Below, piece after piece: positions 7,613-16,754 of a stretch of 64,000 bases of DNA (positions within the stretch are counted from its first letter, which is position 1; each line of letters begins with the position of its first letter). Made by a program: the position numbers and the translations under genes. Origin of the DNA: Ancylomarina subtilis. Lineage in GTDB: Bacteria > Bacteroidota > Bacteroidia > Bacteroidales > Marinifilaceae. Below the pieces are notes generated by a model, which saw only the letters and a list, made by a program, of their open reading frames with translations, did no database searches and was not told the DNA's origin. The stretch lies in the NCBI RefSeq assembly GCF_004217115.1, contig NZ_SHKN01000001.1, forward strand, positions 1,057,781 through 1,121,780, written 5' to 3'.

Positions 7613-9169
7613 TTACAATGGAATATTTCCGTGTTTCTTAGCTGGTAAAACCTCCGCTTTTGTATGCATCGCTCTCAATGCATCAATCAATCGAGCACGC
7701 GTTTCACTTGGAAGAATCACATCATCAATATAGCCACGCTGAGCTGCCAAATAAGGAACGTTAAATGCTTCTTCGTACTCCTTAATTTTCTCATCAGTCT
7801 TAGCTTGCTTATCATCAGCAGCAGCAATTTCTTTTTTATAAGTAGAAATAACCTCTACAGCACCTTTAGCACCCATTACTGCAATTTCGGCAGTTGGCCA
7901 AGCGAATACCATATCAGCTCCCAATGGCTTAGAACACATTGCCAAATAAGCTCCACCGTAATCCTTACGTGTTACCACAGTAAATTTAGGTACAGTAGCT
8001 TCTGCATAACTCCAAAGTAGTTTTGCACCGTGGCGAATAATACCACCTAGCTCTTGTTGTACGCCTGGAAGGTATCCCGGAACATCTACAAATGTGATCA
8101 TTGGAATATTAAATGCATCACAAGTACGAACAAAACGGCTAATTTTATCAGAGGCATCAATATCCAAACAACCTGCCTGAATTAAAGGTTGATTTGCGAT
8201 AATACCTACCGAACGATTGTCTAATCGACCAAAACCAATGATTGCATTTTCTGCATAGTACTCGTGTACTTCGTAGAATTCCCCCTGGTCAAGGACTGAT
8301 TCAATAACAGCCTTCATATCGTAAGGTGTTTTTGGATCGTCTGGAATCATCGTATCCAGTTCGTCGCAAACACGCTCCGGATCGTCACCCATTTGCAATT
8401 GAGGTGTTTCCTCAAGGTTATTATTAGGAAGATAACTTAAAAGATCGCGAATAGCCTCGATTGTTTCTTCGTCGGTATCACAAGCAAAGTGTGCATTACC
8501 ACTTTTGGCATTGTGAGCCATAGCTCCACCCAGTTCTTCAAAAGTCGTCTCTTCACCTGTTACTGTTTTAATTACATAAGGAGAAGTAATAAACATGTGA
8601 CTCTGCTTCTTCACCATGTAAACAAAGTCTGTCATAGCTGGTGAATAAACTGCACCACCGGCACAAGGCCCCATAATAGCGGAAATCTGTGGGATTACAC
8701 CAGAAGCTCTCGAATTACGCATAAATACCTCACCGTAACCTTTTAGTGCATCAACACCCTCTTCTACACGTGCTCCACCAGAATCATTAAGTCCAACAAT
8801 AGGCGCTCCGGCACTTACTGCCAAATCCATTACTTTACAGATTTTTGCAGCATGCATTTCACCTAAAGATCCTCCACGCGAAGTAAAATCCTGAGAGTAA
8901 GCAAAGACTGTTCGTCCATTCACTAAACCATGACCAATAATTACGCCATCAGCAGGAATTTCTGTTGTTTCAAAGCCAAAGTTCGTACAACGGTGTTCCA
9001 CAAACATATCCAACTCTCTAAAACTTCCTTCATCAAAAAGCAAGTCTATTCTCTCACGTGCGGAAAGCTTACCTTTTTCATGTTGCTTGGCAACACGAGC
9101 TTCTCCGCCCATCTTTTTAACTTCTTCTCTTTTTTTCTTTAAGAGATCTAACTTTTCAGATACCTTCAT
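7613..9169 (-). CDS. Acyl-CoA carboxyltransferase, MmdA / propionyl-CoA carboxylase beta type (12S-like)
   Basis: This 518-residue protein shows the full crotonase-like carboxyltransferase family pattern: N-terminal GKLSARERIDLLFDEGSF, the first oxyanion-hole segment GPCAGGAVYSPA and the second GYLPGVQQELGGIIRHGAKLL region. It moves a carboxyl group between methylmalonyl-CoA and biotin. With the 5S-1.3S fusion downstream it would form a methylmalonyl-CoA:pyruvate transcarboxylase (propionyl-CoA plus oxaloacetate as products) or run the other way during propionate formation. As a lone protein it could equally serve propionyl-CoA carboxylase or methylmalonyl-CoA decarboxylase; the absence of those partners here favours the first reading. 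First gene of a three-gene operon; ATG start. Confidence 0.88.
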   Translation of the reverse strand: MKVSEKLDLLKKKREEVKKMGGEARVAKQHEKGKLSARERIDLLFDEGSFRELDMFVEHRCTNFGFETTEIPADGVIIGHGLVNGRTVFAYSQDFTSRGGSLGEMHAAKICKVMDLAVSAGAPIVGLNDSGGARVEEGVDALKGYGEVFMRNSRASGVIPQISAIMGPCAGGAVYSPAMTDFVYMVKKQSHMFITSPYVIKTVTGEETTFEELGGAMAHNAKSGNAHFACDTDEETIEAIRDLLSYLPNNNLEETPQLQMGDDPERVCDELDTMIPDDPKTPYDMKAVIESVLDQGEFYEVHEYYAENAIIGFGRLDNRSVGIIANQPLIQAGCLDIDASDKISRFVRTCDAFNIPMITFVDVPGYLPGVQQELGGIIRHGAKLLWSYAEATVPKFTVVTRKDYGGAYLAMCSKPLGADMVFAWPTAEIAVMGAKGAVEVISTYKKEIAAADDKQAKTDEKIKEYEEAFNVPYLAAQRGYIDDVILPSETRARLIDALRAMHTKAEVLPAKKHGNIPL

Positions 9170-10177
9170 TTTATATTTTTTTTCAAGTAATTTGCTAAGA
9201 AAATCTCAAGGAATTTCTATTATACTTCAATTGCTATTCAATTTTAAACCTAAAAATTTAAACCTCTTGTTTAAATTACAATCCAGTTTAAAGAATTATT
9301 TCATTATTGATGGACGAATATAAATACTTTCATTGAAATAATAAACTGTTTAAAAACACCAACTCATGTCCGTAAACGTTTGTATATCAATCGACACCAC
9401 TACAAACCTCTCACGTACTCCCTTATTTTTCAGACAATTAAGTCGCACAAGACGACTTTTATCAAATTAGATCAAAATTTTATAAGAAATACTATACAAC
9501 ATATAGATAGGTGAATGAAAACACTCATTGTGGTAATTTTCAATGTCATTTTCTATCAAGGAAAGAATACATACGAATAACTCCCCTCCTAATATTTCAT
9601 TCAAACAGCAACTAACAATCACCAAACTATCTGTTAATGGGTAACATTACTCATTAATATCGAAATGCTAATGCTTATTTTTTCGTACATATAAAAATCA
9701 CTCCAATGTCTCCAACAACTTATAGGGATGACACGAAAATTTAACAAATTGATTAAAAAATAACTGACTATGGCTGGCGAAAAAAAAAAGATTTAGAACA
9801 TAGGAAGTCAGTTCGTAGGATTGTTTATAAGGCATCATACATATAAAGATTTATTTCTCTATTGGGTGGTGGATGCAATCATTTTCCCGTGAAAGAAAGA
9901 TGACATGATCAGTAAAATCATTTCTATAATTTAGACTTCAATTGAAGTTTGATGATATTACCCAAAGTAGTCGTCCTAATTTTAATGAAATTTCAACTCT
10001 CCGCCTTCGCCGCCTGAACAGTTTTTAAACGACTAGCATTTCTTTTGCGCTAATTCCTTCCGACATCGAGAATACTTAATTCGGGAGTAAAGAAAAAACG
10101 ATTCGGATCCTCAATCTGTATGAGAACCCGAATAGCCTTAATTGTTATTTTCAACTGTAATCCGCTCTAAAACTGGA
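9170..10177. other. 1-kb non-coding spacer upstream of the transcarboxylase operon
   Basis: No credible coding frame on either strand. It holds five TTTAAAC/GTTTAAA motifs at 9244, 9257, 9269, 9286 and 9348 (possible operator cluster of the operon), and a 15-base match to the tRNA-Ser 3' end at 9997-10011. Otherwise it is AT-rich without visible structure. Confidence 0.6.
9997..10011 (+). repeat. Short relic of the tRNA-Ser 3' end
   Basis: CTCTCCGCCTTCGCC repeats the acceptor end and downstream bases of tRNA-Ser (also duplicated at 5241-5258). CCAAAGTAG, part of the 28-bp repeat, lies about 35 bp before it at 9962. Possibly the remains of another visit by the same element. Confidence 0.4.
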
Positions 10178-11248
10178 TTACATCCATTTCTTTTTCTTAA
10201 ACCAGATTCCCATTCCAACTGCCACTACAAGCATGATAAATAGAAGGTAGAAATAACTATATCGGTAATTCAGCTCCGGCATATTGGAAAAGTTCATACC
10301 GTAAATACCAGCTAAGAAAGTTAGAGGAATAAATATGGTAGATACCAAGGTCAGCAACTTCATTATTTTATTCAGCTGATTATCCTGCATGGATTGATAG
10401 GAATCATTAATGGCATTTAAATTATCTCTTAAAAAATCCAACTGATCAATTACAAACATTACATGATCTTCCGTATCTCTGTAATATTTAATATTATCCT
10501 TATCAATCAGATCCAATTCCCGGGTAATAATCTGGTCATACACCTCTTTTAAAGGGAGGATACTACGACGTGCTCTAAGCAAAATGCGTCTGTATTCCCT
10601 TATCCGGCCGGGAATATCATGTCCCATATTTTGAACTACATAATCATCAAGCGTTTCGAGGGTATCGTTCCCCATTTCAATCAGTTCAAAATAGCAGTCA
10701 ACAACCAAATCTGCAAGCACAAACATTAAATAATCGGCACCTTTTAATCTAATATTTCGGCCTTGATTCTTAAGTCGTGATATCGCGGAATCAAAAATGG
10801 GATCTTCAGAATCGATAAATGAAAGAACAAACTTATCACCCAACACAAAATGAGCAGGAATGGAAGCATAGGATAAGGGACCTTTTTCAGCTTTAACCAT
10901 CTTAAGAGAGAGAAAACAATAGTTATCCAACACCTCAAACTTGGGTCTCAAAAAGGTGTTTAAAATATCTTCCAATACCAGATTGTGGATATTGAATTGA
11001 AGACCTATATTTTCCAAAGCAGGTACATCAACGCCCTTTAAATTGATCCATGTCACAAAATCAGAATCATCTTTATTGAATTTCACCCTTTCCAAATTAC
11101 TTTTGTATTCTTTAAAGTGGAATTCATCGGCATTAAATCGAATTTCCTGAATGGAAGCTTGACTTAGATTTTGTTGCCCTACATGAACTAAAGAGCCGGG
11201 AGGCATTCCTTTTTTAGAGGAATTTTTTTTCATTTTTTTTTGTGGCAT
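10178..11248 (-). CDS. corA: CorA-family divalent cation transporter
   Basis: This 356-residue protein has the CorA layout: a large cytoplasmic N-terminal domain, a long helical stalk rich in charged residues, and two transmembrane helices at the very C-terminus separated by the signature YGMNFSNMPEL. The GMN motif forms the pore mouth and selects hydrated Mg2+ or Co2+. The acidic glutamate loop often following GMN is reduced here to one glutamate. The frame continues upstream to 11305, but the ATG at 11248 starts the hydrophilic N-terminus expected for the family, whereas the longer form adds a hydrophobic stretch. It is divergent from the MscS gene, with about 70 bp between their starts. 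Confidence 0.9.
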   Translation of the reverse strand: MPQKKMKKNSSKKGMPPGSLVHVGQQNLSQASIQEIRFNADEFHFKEYKSNLERVKFNKDDSDFVTWINLKGVDVPALENIGLQFNIHNLVLEDILNTFLRPKFEVLDNYCFLSLKMVKAEKGPLSYASIPAHFVLGDKFVLSFIDSEDPIFDSAISRLKNQGRNIRLKGADYLMFVLADLVVDCYFELIEMGNDTLETLDDYVVQNMGHDIPGRIREYRRILLRARRSILPLKEVYDQIITRELDLIDKDNIKYYRDTEDHVMFVIDQLDFLRDNLNAINDSYQSMQDNQLNKIMKLLTLVSTIFIPLTFLAGIYGMNFSNMPELNYRYSYFYLLFIMLVVAVGMGIWFKKKKWM

Positions 11249-11319
11249 GATTTGAACAGCTATGAATAATATTACCTTTAATATAATTATTTTAAATTTA
11301 ATCAATATTCGTTTTGAAA

Positions 11320-12183
11320 ATGGAAACGCTTGAAATTATTCTAAAAGATCTTGGGCTCGGCTATAAGCTTTTGTTTATAACATGTGTTGCAGTAGCCGGA
11401 TTTATTGCATCAAAACTGATTCGATTCTTTATGACCCGTGTTCTGAAGAAATCTGCCACCAAGCTAAACGTTGATCCAACCAATTATAATTTTCTAAAGA
11501 ATGCGGTGAGTTTCTTAATCTTTATCACCGTTGTCATTATAATTTTCTACTCCATCCCTGAACTGAAAAGTGTAGGTATTAGCTTGCTGGCCAGTGCCGG
11601 TATTTTTGCTGCTATATTGGGTTTCGCATCACAACAAGCCTTCTCGAATATCATTAGTGGTATTTTTATCGTCATCTTTAAACCCTTTAGAGTAGGCGAT
11701 TATATTAAGATTGGCGATTTAAACTTTGGGAATGTTGAAGACATCACCCTGCGTCATACGGTGATTCGCAATCCTGAAAACAGACGCGTTATTATCCCCA
11801 ACTCAGTTATCAGTTCGGAAACCATCTTAAATTCGACAATATCAGATCCTAAAATCTGCTCGTTCCTCGAAATTGGAATCAGTTACTCCTCGTCCATAGA
11901 TCTGGCAAGCCTCATCATGCAAGAGGAAGCAATGTCGCATCCAAATTTTATGGATAACCGAACCGAAGAAGAAATCAAAGATAACCTACATCCCGTTTGT
12001 GTGCGTGTCATTCAGCTTGCAGATTCCAGCGTGGTTCTTAGAGCCTATATTTGGGCGGAGAATTCTGGCAATGCCTTTGTGATGAAATGTGACCTGTTTA
12101 AATCAATTAAAGAACGATTTGACAGAGAAGGTGTTGAAATTCCATTCCCACACCGAACAGTCTACGTCAAACAAAACCAATAG
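11320..12183 (+). CDS. Small-conductance mechanosensitive channel, MscS family
   Basis: This 287-residue protein has an N-terminal membrane part with about three helices, then the pore helix region with Gly/Ala packing (SAGIFAAILGFASQQAFSNIISGIFI, about 88-113) and the beta domain starting at PFRVGDYI and reaching VIIPNSV. Length and order match E. coli MscS (286 residues). It opens under membrane tension and protects cells from hypo-osmotic shock. The start is the ATG at 11320; a TTG two codons upstream is less likely. Confidence 0.92.
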   Translation: METLEIILKDLGLGYKLLFITCVAVAGFIASKLIRFFMTRVLKKSATKLNVDPTNYNFLKNAVSFLIFITVVIIIFYSIPELKSVGISLLASAGIFAAILGFASQQAFSNIISGIFIVIFKPFRVGDYIKIGDLNFGNVEDITLRHTVIRNPENRRVIIPNSVISSETILNSTISDPKICSFLEIGISYSSSIDLASLIMQEEAMSHPNFMDNRTEEEIKDNLHPVCVRVIQLADSSVVLRAYIWAENSGNAFVMKCDLFKSIKERFDREGVEIPFPHRTVYVKQNQ

Positions 12184-12208
12184 CCAATCCCTTTTTGAAA
12201 CCCAATAA

Positions 12209-12240
12209 GGCCACCCTTTTAATCATCAAAAAGGGTGGCC
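12209..12240. terminator. Terminator between convergent MscS and hemolysin-III genes
   Basis: GGCCACCCTTTT pairs with AAAAGGGTGGCC around an 8-9 base loop. It can serve both strands; T-rich sequence follows on the plus strand. Confidence 0.7.
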
Positions 12241-12268
12241 ATATTGTTTCCAACAAATTCCGATAAGC

Positions 12269-12916
12269 TTAAATCACATACAAATAAATACTCATATAAT
12301 GACAAAAACAACCCATCAGCACTAAAACATGAAAACTGGCATGATTGAGCGGAATTCGTTTGATGCTATATAGAATGGCGCCAATAGTGTAAGCCAGACC
12401 TCCGGCAAAAAGCCAATACAAACCGCCTTCGGCAAGATTTCCGACAAGAGGCTTATATATGAAAACGACCATCCACCCCATAAATAGATACATCAGGGTT
12501 GAGACCAAAGAAAATCGCCCCGTAAAAAAAAGCTTGATACTAATGCCCAGTAAAGCAAACAGCCAAACGGCTGCAAAAGCAATGAGTCCTGTTCTCTCAG
12601 GTAAAGTCACCAAACAAAAGGGCGTATAAGTTCCCGCAATCAGAACATAAATAGAAGCATGGTCGAAAATTCTCAAACGCGCTCTTTTTATGGGATCTGT
12701 CGCCCGATGATAAAAAGTAGATGCGGCAAAAAGAATCATCATACTCAGTCCAAAAATTGCGAAGCTAAGCAGATGCTGCGTTTCACCATATAAATAAGCG
12801 GATCTGATTAAGGCAACACAACCGATACATGAAACTAAAAAACCGAAAGCATGCGAATAGATGTTTATCTTTTCTTCGAGTGGGGAGTAGGTTTTATTCG
12901 AGGGCTTTTGCATCAT
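12269..12916 (-). CDS. Hemolysin III / PAQR family membrane protein (TrhA-like)
   Basis: This 215-residue protein has seven predicted membrane helices. It begins with the family motif EEKINIYSHAFGF, has the S-FYHR segment (ASTFYHRA, about 76-83) and HASIY (about 96-100), and ends with NHASFHVLVLMGCFCHY; the conserved histidines and serine form a metal site in PAQR proteins. Bacterial members affect membrane fluidity homeostasis; a hemolytic role is doubtful. Monocistronic, ATG start. Confidence 0.88.
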   Translation of the reverse strand: MMQKPSNKTYSPLEEKINIYSHAFGFLVSCIGCVALIRSAYLYGETQHLLSFAIFGLSMMILFAASTFYHRATDPIKRARLRIFDHASIYVLIAGTYTPFCLVTLPERTGLIAFAAVWLFALLGISIKLFFTGRFSLVSTLMYLFMGWMVVFIYKPLVGNLAEGGLYWLFAGGLAYTIGAILYSIKRIPLNHASFHVLVLMGCFCHYMSIYLYVI

Positions 12917-12994
12917 ATAAATATAGTTTAGACTTGAATCTTTAATGACTAAAGTTAAACAATAAGCTCATATTCAAAAATTTCTTTAGCATTC

Positions 12995-13030
12995 AAAAAG
13001 AGGATCATCTTAACGGATGATCCTCTTTTT
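12995..13030. terminator. Terminator after the TIM-barrel gene
   Basis: AAAAAGAGGATCATC and GATGATCCTCTTTTT form a long stem with a 6-base loop. The A run becomes the T tract on the minus strand, 24 bp after the stop of the minus-strand gene; it can also work on the plus strand. Confidence 0.8.
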
Positions 13031-13053
13031 TTATTCGCTCTAAATGAGAGCAT

Positions 13054-13740
13054 CTAAATAAACTCCTGTCTACTCATTTCTAATATCGTTTGAACCTGTC
13101 CTGAAATCCCGACTATCTCAGAGGGAAATTCCATATCGAATGCAGCTGTCCCAACAGTAAATGCTGAAGCTCCGGTCGTTTTAACCACCCCTATTCTCTC
13201 CTGACTATCGATACTGCCCGCGACAATAACAGGCTTCGTTGAGCTTTTGCAAACCTCCTGAATCAATAAAGGAATATCTTTACCTGTAAATCGGTAAGCC
13301 AGCAAATCCAATCCATCTACACCATCAATAGCTGTAATCGCTGCAGCATGCGCTGCAATTTCGGGAATCGTTCCAGTCAGAATACTTGGATGATCTTCGA
13401 TCTTTCCTACAAAAGGATAATATTTTAAGGGGTGATCTTTAACCAAAGGAGCAATGAGTTCCGGTCGGGTTCCTCCCAATAAGTAGTCAACATTCAGATC
13501 CATGGCAACCTTAGCTGATCTCTTTTCGCTCTCGGCATCCAAACTCACTACCTCCAGATAAACCTGAACGCCTTCCTTTCTCAGATCCCCTGCAAGACTC
13601 TTTAATTCATCAATGGGCAAACCAATATCCTTGAAACCAATATGCTTTGCTCCTGCAGCTGCAATCTCCTTCACATAACCTCTTGCATCAGATACGGTCT
13701 GATCATCCTTTGTCAACATAAATATAAAATCGATACTCAT
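13054..13740 (-). CDS. TIM-barrel protein of unknown function
   Basis: This 228-residue protein has alternating strand and helix segments and a late PVIVAGSIDSQERI followed by GASAFTVGTAAF, which resembles the standard phosphate-binding loops of (beta/alpha)8 enzymes such as HisA, PRAI or NanE. The N-terminus MSIDFIFMLT is a first barrel strand, so the protein is not exported. I do not recognise the exact family, so no reaction is assigned. It stands alone between two hairpin terminators. Confidence 0.7.
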   Translation of the reverse strand: MSIDFIFMLTKDDQTVSDARGYVKEIAAAGAKHIGFKDIGLPIDELKSLAGDLRKEGVQVYLEVVSLDAESEKRSAKVAMDLNVDYLLGGTRPELIAPLVKDHPLKYYPFVGKIEDHPSILTGTIPEIAAHAAAITAIDGVDGLDLLAYRFTGKDIPLLIQEVCKSSTKPVIVAGSIDSQERIGVVKTTGASAFTVGTAAFDMEFPSEIVGISGQVQTILEMSRQEFI

Positions 13741-13781
13741 CTTTCTTCTTAGTCGTTTGTTGTTTTGTGTTTGAAAAACAA

Positions 13782-13807
13782 AAGTAGCATTTTATTAAAT
13801 GCTACTT
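13782..13807 (-). terminator. Terminator of the glycosyltransferase gene
   Basis: AAGTAGCATTT and AAATGCTACTT form an 11-pair stem with a 4-base loop. T-rich sequence follows on both strands. It lies 130 bp past the glycosyltransferase stop. Confidence 0.6.
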
Positions 13808-13937
13808 CATTTATTTTTCATACCGCGAATATATCCACATCTGCACAGACGCGAATCATTACAGCTCAAATAACACCACCCCGTCAAAAATCGCGAATAA
13901 TCAGGATACACCCTATCTGTGGGTGGAGGAATTTATA

Positions 13938-15248
13938 TTACTGAACTGACAATTTATTATTCTCTAAAAATTGTTTGTAAATACCAATAAGCTTATCTGC
14001 CTGAGCGTAGATATTAAATTCCTTTTCCACCCCTTTTCGCGCATTAGCGGATAGTTCTTGTAATTGGTCATCCGCAACTAAAAGATCTTTCAAAGCTAAG
14101 GCTAGTGTTTCCGGACTGTTGTTTTCATAAATGACACCGCCCCCTGATTTTCCAACAATTTCGGGAAAGGCACCCAAGCTAGGTTGTACAACGGGTACAC
14201 CCGAAGCCATACTCTCCAGCAAATACAAACCAAAGGCCTCCCCGTTTCGCACAGGAACGGAAATTAATCTGACCTTTGAGAAGAATTCATGCCTGCCTGC
14301 TCCATCAAAATCGTCATGAAACACCACCTGTTCTGTTAAATCTGCCTGCTTTAATTTTTGTCGGACTTGTTTGATTAGAGCTTTGTCCTCACCTGTTGAT
14401 CCACCGGTTAAAATCAGTTTCACATCGTCGAAAGCCGGATCTTTTTTTAGTTGAATAAAGGCTTCCACTATAATGTCGAAACCATTGGCTTCACACATTC
14501 GGGAGATATATCCAATGTTGCGTTCTTTCTGATCAACAGCAATATATTTATATTCTTCCGGATCAATACCTAAATGGTTAGTGAACAGCTTCTCTTTGGA
14601 AATGTTCATTTTTTCAAGGGAAACACTTGCATAAAAATCGCTGACCGCAACAAAAGCATCTACATATTCAGCCTTAGTGCTCATTAGCGCCCAAATTTTA
14701 TTCCGAAAGGAGTCTTTCATGGCATCAACCCAAACATCCTCGTCTTGCAAGGAACAGATGAGAATGGACTTCGGAAATGCTTGTTTCAGTTTTGGCGCTA
14801 AGCCCAACAAAAGAGCATTCGACAAATGAATAACATCGGGATTTAAATATTCCGACATCCATCTGACCATCCGGTTCAATTCTTCTTTTTGCTTGCCTTC
14901 CTCGCCCATCAACATGGAAACGGTCATTTCTTCCAATCCTTTGGCATTGGTCGATCCGGCCATACGTGCAGCCAACTTCAACATGGGACCCGAGTTCAAT
15001 AGTCGATCAACCCAGGCAGGAGCATGTCTGAAAACAGGATACAATTGCTTTAGGTAAATACTAATAGCTCCATAAAAAACAGGAATCTCATTAAGGTCGT
15101 GTTCATCGGAAAACAAAGGCAGGTACATGGGCAATTTGGTCACCTGGTGCCCCTGCTTTTTCATGGCGAGATGAAACTTATCGTCGCGTAAACAGTTACC
15201 ACAATAAAAACTCCCCCCAGAACCGGGTATGATTTGTAATATATTCAT
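13938..15248 (-). CDS. Glycosyltransferase family 4 (GT-B fold)
   Basis: This 436-residue cytoplasmic protein starts MNILQIIPGSGGSFYCGN, a glycine-rich first loop typical of GT4 enzymes that bind the acceptor. The second half has YISRMCEANGFDIIVEAF, LILTGG and the nucleotide-sugar binding E-x7-E motif (GEAFGLYLLESMASGVPVV, about 347-365). It would transfer a sugar from a nucleotide donor with retention of configuration; donor and acceptor are unknown. A longer frame begins at a GTG (15272), but the ATG at 15248 gives the normal N-terminus. Not part of a visible polysaccharide cluster. Confidence 0.85.
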   Translation of the reverse strand: MNILQIIPGSGGSFYCGNCLRDDKFHLAMKKQGHQVTKLPMYLPLFSDEHDLNEIPVFYGAISIYLKQLYPVFRHAPAWVDRLLNSGPMLKLAARMAGSTNAKGLEEMTVSMLMGEEGKQKEELNRMVRWMSEYLNPDVIHLSNALLLGLAPKLKQAFPKSILICSLQDEDVWVDAMKDSFRNKIWALMSTKAEYVDAFVAVSDFYASVSLEKMNISKEKLFTNHLGIDPEEYKYIAVDQKERNIGYISRMCEANGFDIIVEAFIQLKKDPAFDDVKLILTGGSTGEDKALIKQVRQKLKQADLTEQVVFHDDFDGAGRHEFFSKVRLISVPVRNGEAFGLYLLESMASGVPVVQPSLGAFPEIVGKSGGGVIYENNSPETLALALKDLLVADDQLQELSANARKGVEKEFNIYAQADKLIGIYKQFLENNKLSVQ

Positions 15249-15328
15249 AGGTGTGCTTTGTATTGAACACACAAGATAAGAAAAAGCAGAATGAAGTTAA
15301 TGCTTCATTTCAAATGTGGGAAATAAAT

Positions 15329-15358
15329 AAGAGGATGATCATGACTGATCATCCTCTT
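15329..15358 (-). terminator. Terminator of the rlmF gene
   Basis: AAGAGGATGATC and GATCATCCTCTT form a 12-pair stem with a 6-base loop, 23 bp beyond the rlmF stop. The following T tract on the minus strand is interrupted (TTATTTATTT). Confidence 0.65.
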
Positions 15359-15381
15359 CTATATTTTTAAGATGCTTTTAT

Positions 15382-16347
15382 TTATTTCCAGCGGGTCTCT
15401 CTCCACTCCTTCTGCTCTTCGGTCGTTAGGAAGGTCCAGGCCACAATACGGCTGGTTTTGTTCCCCTGTCCCATAGGGATAACTTCCACTTTCTCTGCTC
15501 CCATTGCTTTTAGTGTTTTATCAACTAATTTTAAATTCGATTGTTTGGAAACAAGGCTTGAGAACCAAAAGCAGCTCTTACCAAACTTCTTACTCTCCGA
15601 AATCATGGTCTTCAGGAAACGACCTTCTCCGCCTTCGCACCACAACTCGTTGTTTTGTCCTCCAAAGTTCAACTTTACAGCCTGCACTTTCTTGCCACTC
15701 AAATTCGTCACCTTACGTTTTGATGCCGTATGTGCATCTTCGGCCGAAGCGTGGAATGGCGGATTACAAACCGTCATATCCACACGCTCTTCACGAGTGA
15801 ATACGCCATAGAAATAATCCTTAGAGCTGGGCTGCAGGCGGCATTCAACATGCCCTTTTAGTGAAGGATTCAATTCGATGATCTTATTCGCAGAAGCAAT
15901 GGCAATAGGATCGATATCGGTACCGATAAAAGACCAGCCATATTCTATACGCCCCACAATGGGATAAATACAATTGGCTCCCACCCCGATATCCATGCAT
16001 GTAATTTTGTCTCCTTCAGGCATCACACCGTAATTGCTGCTACACAACAAATCGGCAATATGGTGGATATAATCCGCTCTACCCGGAATAGGCGGACATA
16101 AATAGTTTTCAGGAATATCCCAATCACTCAAGCCATAATAATGCATTAACAAAGCCTTATTCAGTATTTTAACTGCCTTAGGATCGGCAAAGTCGATGGA
16201 TTGATCGTCGTACTTATTCAGCACAACAAAGGATTCTAAATCGGGACAGGTCTCAATTAGTTCTTTGAAATTGTAACGCTCACGATTCTTATTGCGAGGG
16301 TGTAATCTTGATTTTATTTTGGCGTGTTCTTTCTTATCCGGAAGCAT
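15382..16347 (-). CDS. rlmF: 23S rRNA (adenine-1618-N6)-methyltransferase
   Basis: This 321-residue protein begins with the RlmF-type N-terminus (LHPRNKNRERYNF; LNKALLMHYYG; LCPPIPGRADYIHHIADLL). The SAM-binding loop is DIGVGANCIYPIVG (about 123-136), and the catalytic motif is NPPF (about 198-201), as in N6-adenine methyltransferases. It methylates A1618 of 23S rRNA using S-adenosylmethionine. Length fits E. coli RlmF (308). Single gene with its own terminator. Confidence 0.92.
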   Translation of the reverse strand: MLPDKKEHAKIKSRLHPRNKNRERYNFKELIETCPDLESFVVLNKYDDQSIDFADPKAVKILNKALLMHYYGLSDWDIPENYLCPPIPGRADYIHHIADLLCSSNYGVMPEGDKITCMDIGVGANCIYPIVGRIEYGWSFIGTDIDPIAIASANKIIELNPSLKGHVECRLQPSSKDYFYGVFTREERVDMTVCNPPFHASAEDAHTASKRKVTNLSGKKVQAVKLNFGGQNNELWCEGGEGRFLKTMISESKKFGKSCFWFSSLVSKQSNLKLVDKTLKAMGAEKVEVIPMGQGNKTSRIVAWTFLTTEEQKEWRETRWK

Positions 16348-16463
16348 AGCTCTTATAATCTGTATGTGAATAATCTATACCGAATCGTTTATAATAAACA
16401 ATCAGTAATCTGCAAAAATACGACTATTTTAAGGATAATGCTCACAAAGCTGCCATTCGATTT

Positions 16464-16742
16464 CTATGATTTGGGCGAATACACTAATAAAACCTCCATG
16501 TAATCCTGAGGAATCATCCAATGATCGGTATGGGGCGATATTTTACAGACGGAGCCTTTTTTCACTTGTTCGCGTTTATCTCCATTTACAATGATGCCTT
16601 CCCCATCGGTGATGTAGCATATTTCCCATAGGGGATGCTTATGTCCTCTTCCTTCTTTATGAAACACGAGAACTTCTGATACAATTTGACCGTCTTTTTC
16701 AAGAAGGATCTCCATGGTTCCAAATGATGTTTTTCTCTTCAT
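16464..16742 (-). CDS. Small cupin-domain protein
   Basis: This 92-residue protein is one cupin barrel: G-x4-H-x2-W-E at residues 32-41 (GRGHKHPLWE) and the second motif around KGSVCKISPHTDHWM with a histidine pair. Metal binding is likely. It follows the GNAT gene by 12 bp and is probably cotranscribed. No specific ligand can be named. Confidence 0.75.
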   Translation of the reverse strand: MKRKTSFGTMEILLEKDGQIVSEVLVFHKEGRGHKHPLWEICYITDGEGIIVNGDKREQVKKGSVCKISPHTDHWMIPQDYMEVLLVYSPKS

Positions 16743-16754
16743 CCTTATAACTTA

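Noticed and set aside
15626-15640. CTCCGCCTTCGC word like the tRNA-Ser 3' end
   Set aside because: It lies inside rlmF and codes for Gly/Glu residues of that protein; coincidence.
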